A DNA stretch of 11,983 bases from Phycisphaerae bacterium (GTDB lineage Bacteria; Planctomycetota; Phycisphaerae; SM23-33). Location of the stretch: the NCBI GenBank assembly GCA_030754715.1, contig JASLZV010000020.1, positions 1 through 11,983 on the forward strand, read 5' to 3'. The position numbers were made by a program, and so were the translations under genes. The notes below the pieces were generated by a model that was not told the DNA's origin, made no database searches, and saw only the letters and a program-made list of their open reading frames with translations. Below are positions 5,607 to 11,983 of the stretch, one piece after another. Numbering within the stretch: position 1 is the stretch's first letter; each line of letters opens with the position of its first letter.

Positions 5607-8600
5607 TTAGTCGCCCTTTTCGGCCGCCGCACCGGTGGTCCGGGCCACCATGGCCCTGCGGAAACCCATCAGCAGCGGGCTGGCGATGGCTACCGACGAG
5701 TAGGTCCCGAACAGGATCCCCGCCAGCAGCGCGAAACTGAACGGGCGGATCGCTTCCCCACCGATTACGTACATAATCACCACCACCAGCAGCGTGGTGG
5801 TGGACGTCAGCATCGTCCGACTCAGCGTCTGGTTGATCGAGGCGTTCAGCGCGTGCACCGACACGGTGGCGAGTTTGCCCCGGTTCTCGCGAATGCGGTC
5901 GAACACCACGATCGTGTCGTTGACCGAGTAACCGATCACCGTCAGGACGGCGGCCACCATCGCCAGGTCGATCTTGAATGACCCTATGCCCAGCGCCCTG
6001 CCGAAGGCCGTCTTGCTCAGCCATCCGGAGGCCGCCAGCAGACCCACCACGATAATCACGTCGTGAATAAGGCACACCACGGCCGCCAGGCCCCAGCGAA
6101 TCGATCCGAATCGCACCCACAGGTACACCACGATGGCGATCCACGACAGGAGAATGGCCATGATGGCCGTCTGTGCAGCCTTGCCCGCGATGGCTGCGTC
6201 GAAGTTGGTGGCCACCATTGCCTGCTCGCGTTCCAGGGCGCCACTGATCAGTTCCAGGGACTCCTCGGCCAGCGATTCGGTTGCCGCGGCGCGGGCCAAT
6301 ACCTCCGTCTGCGCCGACCTGACGAATACCGCAAAGGCCGAGTAGCGGCCTTTCGCCGGCCTCAGACCCACCACCTCGGTGGGGTTCAGCGTCTTGTTGG
6401 CGAAGTCCGGCTGATTCTGTATGTCGCGGATGCGGCCTTGGAACTCACTTACCGTGATGGCCGGTGAGACGTTGCGAAACACGAACACCACCCCGCCGGC
6501 GTAGTTTTCCATCACCTCGGCAAACGGCGACTTCTCGTTGGGCTCCACCTTGGCGTAGCCCTCCTCGTTCACCTCCAGGTCCAGTTCGCCCACCGCGGTG
6601 CTCCTGGCCAGTTCGAAGGAGCAACTCGTTCGGCGATTGAGACCCTTGCCGAAGGCGTCGCGGGCTACGTTGCGAATTAGCGGTACGTTGGTCTCCGTGG
6701 TGGTCACCTGGTAGGACAGTTCCGGCAGGTTGCGCAGTTCGGCCGCCTCCATCGCATTGTCGCCGTTGGCGTCCAGCAGTCTGAGGAACTCCGCATTACG
6801 GCCCTGGTGTTTCCACTCGGCCTGGGTCACCTTGCCGTCACCCTTGCCCGCCCCGCCTGCCTCGCCCATGTCGTACACGCTCAGGAATCGCTCCACCTTG
6901 TTGTGGTCGATGCGCGCCTCCACGCGCGCGGTGTCAGCCAGTTTGGCATATTTGGGGTGGCCGGTTTCTTGCATCGCCGCGGCCTGGCCGAGGAACTTCG
7001 CCCGCACCAAATCGGCGTCGGGCAGTTGCCCGTCTATCACCGCGTCGTCCCTGAAGATGATCACGGCCTGAGTGCCCGATGAGAACTCTATGCCCAGCAT
7101 GTCCCGCCCCTGCCACACCAGCGAGGCGATGCCCATGCCCACCATCGCCGCCGACAGCAGCCAGAAAAAGTGCCGCTTTGACATCCAGTTGACCTTCGGC
7201 ACGCCGATGATCTGTAGCATGAACACCGACTTGGTGATAATTCGCCGGTCCAGCAGCACTTGGAACACCCACCGGGAGACCACCAGTGCGGTGAACATGG
7301 AGAACATCACGCCGAATCCCAGCGTAATGGCGAAGCCCCGCACCTCCTGCGTGCCGACCCACCCCAGGATCAAGCAGGTAATCAACGTGGTGATGTTGGC
7401 GTCGAAGATCGCGCTGAAGGCCCGCTGGTAAGCGTTTCGTAGGGCCGTTCGCACCGGCTGCCCGCGAACCTGTTCTTCGCGCAGGCGCTCGAAAATCAGC
7501 ACGTTGGCGTCCACGGCAATCCCGATTGTCAGGATTATCCCGGCGATGCCCGGCAGGGTGAACACATACCCCAGCAGGCTCATGGCCCCCAGTACCAGTA
7601 TGATGTTCAGCAGCAGCGCCACGTCGGCGATGCATCCGGCAGCCAGGTAATACAGCAGCATGAAGACGGCTACCGCCACAAGGCCCCATACCGCCGCCTG
7701 CTTGCCCATCTCCCGGTTGGTCTTGCCGAAGGTCGGCCCGAATGTGCTCTGGGCGACCGGCGTGCGATTGAGCTTGGCCGGCAGCGAACCCGCGTCCAGA
7801 ATGCGGATCAGGTCATTCACCTCTTCGGTGGTGGCATCGCGCATCGTGATGATCCCGCGCGTGGAAATCGCCGCCTGGACCACCGGGGCCGAATAAACCT
7901 CGTTGTCCAGCAGGATGGCCATGCAATAGCCGATGTGTTCCCCGGTGAGCGAGTCCATGTACCTCGCGCCGGCTTCGTTCATCTCAAACCCGACGGCCGG
8001 CAGGCCTCGCTCGTCACTGTCCGGACGTGCCTTGGCCAGTGCCCATTCACCTTTGCCACGCCGCTGCAGCAGCGTGTTCTCGTCAGTGTTGTCCAGCAGA
8101 ATGTACTTCTGCCCGGCGTACGCGTAGGTGACCAGCCCGCTGTAGCCCCTGGGCTTTCGCAGCGGAAACCATAGGTATGCGTCCGTCCGCCTCGCCAGAC
8201 CCGCCGGGCCTTCCTTCTCCACTGTCTCGCGGAGAATCCTAACGTAGCGCTTCCTTTCCCCCGGCGACATCTTTTCCTTGTCGTCCACGCGGGCCTCGGG
8301 TCCATAGGGTGCGATGCGAAACTCCAGCACCCCCGCCTTGATAATCAGGCGAATCAGGTCGGCGGGGTCCTCCAGTTCCTGTCGCGTGTCGGTCCAGGCT
8401 TTATAGCGGGCGATCGTCTTGTCGATAGCCGCCGAGCGGTCCGCCTCGCCGGCGTACTGCCCGCGAAACGCCTCGATCCGCTCTTCATAGTCCTTCTTCT
8501 TCTTCCGGACTGCCTTCAGGGCCTTGGGTTGCCCCTCCATCGCCTTGAGTTCCGCCGGCCGAACGTAACCGGTCAGGATGATCCGCAACTCGTGGATTGC

Positions 8601-9137
8601 CACGTTGTGTCCCAGAACCGCCTTCTTCCTGTCTTCCCAGGCCAGGATGTCATCCTGGGAGCCGCTCTGTTTCTGCTTGTCGTAGGCCTTCACCAGATCG
8701 CCCAGCAGGCGCGACAGTTCCTGGTCCCCCCCGGCCAGTCGGGCTGTGAGCCCCTGGCGGTCCTTGGCCTGTTCCAGGCGGCGTAGCGCGCTTCGCTGGA
8801 TGTTGCCCTTCTCGAGGTCTTCCATCGACCTCCGGAAGGCTTCTGCAGCCTGTTGCGTTTCGATTTTGCCTGCCGGCATGCGGACTTCGAATCGATTGCC
8901 CCCCTGCGGGCGCCACTCCAGCATCCGCAGGCCCAGGGGGTCCACCCGCTTCTTCAATTGGCTGATCATCTTCTTGGACAGACCCGGCTCGTCGCCGTAG
9001 ATCTCGAATACAATGCTGTGCCCGCCGCGCAGGTCGATGCCCTGTTTCAGCCCGTTGCCCCAAAACAGCGACCACAGGCAGCCGGCTGCCGCCAGGGTCA
9101 AAAAAGCAAACTTCAGCGACAGGTTCTTTGCATTCAT
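5607..9137 (-). CDS. secDF: SecD-SecF fusion, protein translocase accessory subunit with EF-hand-like insert
   Basis: The product is a 1176-residue membrane protein that uses proton flow to pull exported proteins out of SecYEG. The SecD half (about 1-650) has one N-terminal helix (6-26), the GIDLRGG signature at 33-39, a long periplasmic P1 region, then five helices (480-625) including TIGIAVDANVLIFERLREE around 537-555 with the key Asp near 543. The SecF half has a helix at 656-675, GIEFSSGTQ at 682-690 (the GIDFtGG equivalent), a very large periplasmic loop (about 676-989), then five helices (990-1157) with VIGYSVNDTIVVFDRIREN around 1067-1085 and Asp near 1074. E. coli SecD plus SecF total about 940 residues, so this protein is about 240 longer. 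The excess lies mostly in the SecF loop, which holds EF-hand-like sequence at 756-800. ATG 9137 is chosen because GGGAGAG lies 7 bases upstream. yajC is not adjacent. Confidence 0.95.
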   Translation of the reverse strand: MNAKNLSLKFAFLTLAAAGCLWSLFWGNGLKQGIDLRGGHSIVFEIYGDEPGLSKKMISQLKKRVDPLGLRMLEWRPQGGNRFEVRMPAGKIETQQAAEAFRRSMEDLEKGNIQRSALRRLEQAKDRQGLTARLAGGDQELSRLLGDLVKAYDKQKQSGSQDDILAWEDRKKAVLGHNVAIHELRIILTGYVRPAELKAMEGQPKALKAVRKKKKDYEERIEAFRGQYAGEADRSAAIDKTIARYKAWTDTRQELEDPADLIRLIIKAGVLEFRIAPYGPEARVDDKEKMSPGERKRYVRILRETVEKEGPAGLARRTDAYLWFPLRKPRGYSGLVTYAYAGQKYILLDNTDENTLLQRRGKGEWALAKARPDSDERGLPAVGFEMNEAGARYMDSLTGEHIGYCMAILLDNEVYSAPVVQAAISTRGIITMRDATTEEVNDLIRILDAGSLPAKLNRTPVAQSTFGPTFGKTNREMGKQAAVWGLVAVAVFMLLYYLAAGCIADVALLLNIILVLGAMSLLGYVFTLPGIAGIILTIGIAVDANVLIFERLREEQVRGQPVRTALRNAYQRAFSAIFDANITTLITCLILGWVGTQEVRGFAITLGFGVMFSMFTALVVSRWVFQVLLDRRIITKSVFMLQIIGVPKVNWMSKRHFFWLLSAAMVGMGIASLVWQGRDMLGIEFSSGTQAVIIFRDDAVIDGQLPDADLVRAKFLGQAAAMQETGHPKYAKLADTARVEARIDHNKVERFLSVYDMGEAGGAGKGDGKVTQAEWKHQGRNAEFLRLLDANGDNAMEAAELRNLPELSYQVTTTETNVPLIRNVARDAFGKGLNRRTSCSFELARSTAVGELDLEVNEEGYAKVEPNEKSPFAEVMENYAGGVVFVFRNVSPAITVSEFQGRIRDIQNQPDFANKTLNPTEVVGLRPAKGRYSAFAVFVRSAQTEVLARAAATESLAEESLELISGALEREQAMVATNFDAAIAGKAAQTAIMAILLSWIAIVVYLWVRFGSIRWGLAAVVCLIHDVIIVVGLLAASGWLSKTAFGRALGIGSFKIDLAMVAAVLTVIGYSVNDTIVVFDRIRENRGKLATVSVHALNASINQTLSRTMLTSTTTLLVVVIMYVIGGEAIRPFSFALLAGILFGTYSSVAIASPLLMGFRRAMVARTTGAAAEKGD

Positions 9138-9144
9138 TCGATAT

Positions 9145-9151
9145 CTCTCCC
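9145..9151 (-). promoter_or_regulatory. Shine-Dalgarno site of secDF
   Basis: GGGAGAG on the minus strand lies 7 bases before the ATG at 9137. It favours this start over the in-frame TTG at 9194, whose extra 19 residues would precede the first transmembrane helix and have no family match. Confidence 0.7.
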
Positions 9152-9231
9152 GGAAAGGGCAGGGCATTTTCGGCCACCGCCCACTGGCGGTCAAGCCAAA
9201 GTTACCCCACCCGAGGCGCCCTTCATTGAGG

Positions 9232-10860
9232 TTAGTGATTGAAATGTCGCGCGGAGGTAAAGATCATCGTCAGGCCAAGTTGATCGGCCTTGGCGATGAC
9301 GTCTTGGTCTTTCTTGCTCCCGCCGGGCTCGATGACGGCCGTCGCGCCGGCATCAGCCGCCCAATCCAGGCTGTCGGGGAACGGGAAAAACGCGTCGGAC
9401 GCAAGCGAGCAGCCGGCTGTATCGACCACGCCGTCGCCGCCGTAACCGCGGGCAATCTGACAGGCCAGGCGGGCGGAGTTCACCCGGCTCATCTGACCCG
9501 CCCCGGCGCCCAGTAACGACTGGTCTTTGGCCAGCACAATCGCGTTGCTCTTGACGTGCTTGCAGACCAACCAGGCAAACTTCATGTCGGCTAGTTCCTC
9601 CTCGCCGGGCTGGCGCTTCGTGACCACCTTCCAATCCTCTTCGTTCAGGCCGAGCAGGTCGCGGTCCTGCACCAGCATCCCGCCGACAATGTACTTCAGG
9701 AACTTCTCGTTGTTGCGTCTTCCGGACAACTCGCCCAGTTCGAGCAGCCTCACGTTTTTGCCCCAGCCCTCCCGGGCGCGGATAATCTCCAGCGACTCGA
9801 CCTCAAAACGCGGCGCGGCGATGACCTCCGCGAAAAACCCGCCCGCTCCGGCCGACTTGCCCCATCGCCGGTACGTTTCGACGATCGCACGCGCCAAGTC
9901 GGGCGTTACCGCCCGGTTGATCGCCACAATCCCGCCCATGCAGGCGTTGACGTCGCCGAAGTAGGCCTTGCGGTACGCCTCCACCAGATCCTCGTCCACG
10001 GCGCATCCGGCGGGGTTGGCGTGCTTGATGATGGCCACTGCCGGAGAGTCGAATTCCTTGACCAGTTCCACCGCCCCGTTCGTGTCAAAAAGATTGTTGT
10101 ACGACAGTTCTCTTCCACCCATGAGCTTGGCCCGCCCGACGCACGACTCCTCGTCGGCTGCGACGCTCACGTAGAAAGCGGCCTTCTGGTGTGGGTTCTC
10201 GCCGTAACGCAGGTCGCCGGCCTTGCGGTACGAAAAACTGATCCGCTCGGGCAGTCCCTGGCCCATTTGGGCGGCCAGGTAAGACGAAATCGCCGTATCG
10301 TAGTGGCAGGTCAGCGAGAAGGCCGCCCCGGCGAGTCTCCGGCGCAGTTTGAAACCGACCTTCCCACCGTTGCCCCGCATCTTGTCGATAATCAGGTTGT
10401 ACTGGTTGCGATCGGTCACGACCGTTACGTACCTGTGGTTTTTTGCCGCCGCGCGGATCAGCGTCGGGCCGCCTATGTCAATCATCTCTACCGCCTCGGC
10501 CGGCGAGCAACCGTCAACCGAGACGGCCTGCTCGAACGGATACAGGCTCACGCACACCAGGTCGATCAGTTTCAGATCGTATTTCTTGATGTCCGCCTGG
10601 TGGACCGGGTCGTCGCGCAGGGCGAGAATCGCGCCGTGTACCTTGGGGTGCAGCGTGACCACGCGATGCCCGAGCATCTCGGGGAAACCGGTCCACTCTT
10701 GAACGTAGCGGACTTCGACGCCGGCGCCTTCGACGGCCTTGGCTGTCCCACCGGACGAAATGATCTCCACCCCCATCTCCGCCAACGCGGCGGCGAACTC
10801 CGCGATCCCGGTCTTGTCGTACACACTGAGCAGTGCCCGGCGAACCACTACCTCGTCCAT
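9232..10860 (-). CDS. purH: bifunctional AICAR transformylase / IMP cyclohydrolase
   Basis: The product is a 542-residue cytoplasmic enzyme that carries out the last two steps of de novo purine synthesis: formylation of AICAR with 10-formyl-THF, then ring closure to IMP. The N-terminal MGS-like cyclohydrolase domain shows SVYDKTGI at 12-19, SSGGTAKA at 35-42, VTLHPKVHG at 68-76 and DIGGPTLIRAAAKN at 128-141. The transformylase domain shows RYGENPHQ at 218-225, the catalytic Lys-His pair K279-H280 in IIKHANPAG, VTKRQPGEEEL around 413-423, GAGAGQMSRV at 451-460, and the C-terminal ASDAFFPFPDSL and SARHFNH. All key residues are present and the length is near the usual 510-530. ATG 10860 has AAAGGGG 5 bases upstream. 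It lies between the beta-propeller gene and secDF on the same strand, with 70- and 94-base gaps and no clear terminator, so it may be co-transcribed with both. Confidence 0.97.
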   Translation of the reverse strand: MDEVVVRRALLSVYDKTGIAEFAAALAEMGVEIISSGGTAKAVEGAGVEVRYVQEWTGFPEMLGHRVVTLHPKVHGAILALRDDPVHQADIKKYDLKLIDLVCVSLYPFEQAVSVDGCSPAEAVEMIDIGGPTLIRAAAKNHRYVTVVTDRNQYNLIIDKMRGNGGKVGFKLRRRLAGAAFSLTCHYDTAISSYLAAQMGQGLPERISFSYRKAGDLRYGENPHQKAAFYVSVAADEESCVGRAKLMGGRELSYNNLFDTNGAVELVKEFDSPAVAIIKHANPAGCAVDEDLVEAYRKAYFGDVNACMGGIVAINRAVTPDLARAIVETYRRWGKSAGAGGFFAEVIAAPRFEVESLEIIRAREGWGKNVRLLELGELSGRRNNEKFLKYIVGGMLVQDRDLLGLNEEDWKVVTKRQPGEEELADMKFAWLVCKHVKSNAIVLAKDQSLLGAGAGQMSRVNSARLACQIARGYGGDGVVDTAGCSLASDAFFPFPDSLDWAADAGATAVIEPGGSKKDQDVIAKADQLGLTMIFTSARHFNH

Positions 10861-10930
10861 CGATACCCCTTTCGCGTTGCTCCTCTGAGGTCTTCTTGCT
10901 GAGTTGCCGTGAGCGGCCCAACCGCGGCGG

Positions 10931-11983
10931 TTACTTGCCCGCCTGGCGAATCATTTCGGCGGTGAGGCGCCCTGCCGACAGCAGGCGAAGGCAGGATATC
11001 TGCCCGTTCCGCTTGGCGTAGTAGATGGCCGGTGCGGTGGTGTTGGCGGCGAACAGTTGCATCTCGCCCAGCCCCACCGACGCTTTGACCTTGCCCAGTA
11101 TCTCATCCACAATCAGCAGGTGGCGCTGGTTGTCCACCAGATACACGTCGTTGTCCAACACGGCCAGTACCTTCCGCGGACCGGTCATCTTCCACCTCAG
11201 CGTCCCGTTGGCCCGGTTCACCGCGTAAAAAGACCCCCCCCGGGCGTACTGGAAAACGCTGACGTCGCTGGCCTGGGGCGCGTCGCGCAGCGGGCGGTCG
11301 CAGTCGAGCGGATCCCACAGTTCCCGCCCGCTGACCGGATCGAGCGCGTACAGGCGGCGATCTTCGCACGGAACGAAACACCCCTGCCGGTCCACCAGCA
11401 TCGCCGTGGTCACCGGACCGTCCAGCCGGCGCGACCAGATCTTCCGGCGGGCCTGCGAGGCGCTGACAGCGTGCACCATCCCTGCGGCGTTGGCTACGTA
11501 AAACTTGTCGTTTGAATACGCCGGCGGGGCCATGATGATGTCACCGATAGACATCGTCCATATCCGCAAGCCCTCGTGCAGGCGGACGGCGTGGTAGTAC
11601 CCGCGATTGTCGGTGACAAACAGGTATCGCCCGTCGGACACGGCGCCGGCCGAGGCGCCCGGGCCGAACGTGAAGGGAACCGTGCGAATCAACTCACCTT
11701 TGCGACGGTCGAACGCCTTGGCGTGCGTGATCGTCGTAACAAACACCACGTCGAATGGCGCCGATTTCCCGTCAGGCTCTCCGCGCTTCAGGAGTTGTTC
11801 CATGGTAGCCGGGGTCTTGGACAGTACAATCCCGTCGTAGTGGTGGGGGGCAAAGACGGTCTTGCCGGCGTCGGCTACCTCCTGGCTCCAGAGCACCTGG
11901 CCCACCATGGCGTCTATCGCCACCAGGCGATTATCGCTGGTCAGGCAGTAGAGGTTCTCGTCCAGCAAATACAGGCGGGCGAT
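10931..11983 (-). CDS. PQQ-like beta-propeller repeat protein, N-terminus outside window
   Basis: The frame is open from the right edge to the TAA at 10931-10933, about 350 residues. The TTG at 11968 is not the true start, since the residues before it (IARLY) continue the repeat. It is built of tandem beta-propeller blades, each with a turn of the type G-x-x-x-W: GQVLWSQEV, GELIRTVPF, GLRIWTMSI, RRKIWSRRL, GRELWDPL, GTLRWKMTG and GKVKASVGL. Between them are AIDAMVG, ALDPVSG and AVNRANG, the usual 'D-x-x-x-G' outer-strand pattern of PQQ-like (BamB- or quinoprotein-like) repeats. No heme or enzymatic motif is visible, so a scaffold or binding role is more likely than a PQQ dehydrogenase. Such proteins are usually exported or outer-membrane associated and numerous in Planctomycetota. 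The signal peptide, if any, lies outside. It is first in the minus-strand series that continues with purH. Confidence 0.85.
   Translation of the reverse strand: MARLYLLDENLYCLTSDNRLVAIDAMVGQVLWSQEVADAGKTVFAPHHYDGIVLSKTPATMEQLLKRGEPDGKSAPFDVVFVTTITHAKAFDRRKGELIRTVPFTFGPGASAGAVSDGRYLFVTDNRGYYHAVRLHEGLRIWTMSIGDIIMAPPAYSNDKFYVANAAGMVHAVSASQARRKIWSRRLDGPVTTAMLVDRQGCFVPCEDRRLYALDPVSGRELWDPLDCDRPLRDAPQASDVSVFQYARGGSFYAVNRANGTLRWKMTGPRKVLAVLDNDVYLVDNQRHLLIVDEILGKVKASVGLGEMQLFAANTTAPAIYYAKRNGQISCLRLLSAGRLTAEMIRQAGK

Noticed and set aside
6934..7689. A 251-codon minus-strand open frame overlapping secDF in another frame
   Set aside because: It overlaps the SecD transmembrane region and SecF start, which are well conserved in the secDF frame. 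The alternative product is low-complexity G/R/A-rich.
9176..9191. Hairpin ACCGCC / GGCGGT between purH and secDF
   Set aside because: It is a perfect but short 6-bp stem without a T-run, in GC-rich DNA where this is common. It could be a processing site, but nothing else supports that.
10920..10932. Palindrome AACCGCGGCGGTT over the stop codon of the beta-propeller gene
   Set aside because: Only about 5 bp of stem with a 3-base loop and no T-run, so neither a terminator nor an operator can be claimed.

Overview
The window is a GC-rich, gene-dense piece of a bacterial chromosome. It contains housekeeping genes and no mobile elements, RNA genes or CRISPR. Several traits point to Planctomycetota, perhaps Phycisphaerae-like: a single-chain SecD-SecF fusion with an EF-hand-like insert, a PQQ-type beta-propeller protein, and a lipoprotein with an acidic, dockerin/EF-like loop. 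This assignment is an inference from gene style, not from a marker gene.

Left part (1-2212). The C-terminal half of a DinG/XPD-type helicase enters from the left edge on the plus strand. It converges with holA (clamp-loader delta subunit, minus strand). Upstream of holA, also on the minus strand, is a compact unit: a promoter, a strong Shine-Dalgarno, a 41-residue single-pass membrane protein, and an intrinsic terminator.

Middle (2213-3886). Two divergent sigma70-like promoters lie in a 267-base intergenic region. The left one serves the small membrane protein. The right one serves rpmE (zinc-type bL31) and prfA (RF1), two translation genes that probably share a transcript. No prmC follows prfA.

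Right part (3945-11983, all minus strand, read right to left). A PQQ-like beta-propeller protein (cut by the right edge) is followed by purH (last two steps of IMP synthesis), a 1176-residue SecDF fusion (proton-driven stage of Sec export), and a lipoprotein of unknown function. Gaps are 70-103 bases, so the first three look co-directional and possibly co-transcribed. An AT-rich hairpin with a T-run after secDF may separate the lipoprotein gene.

The most notable observation is in secDF. The SecF periplasmic loop is about three times the usual size and carries one near-canonical EF-hand loop, preceded by a degenerate one. This suggests a calcium-binding module inside the export motor. The 41-residue membrane protein gene, with complete transcription and translation signals, is the second item worth attention. 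No intergenic stretch exceeds 300 bases.
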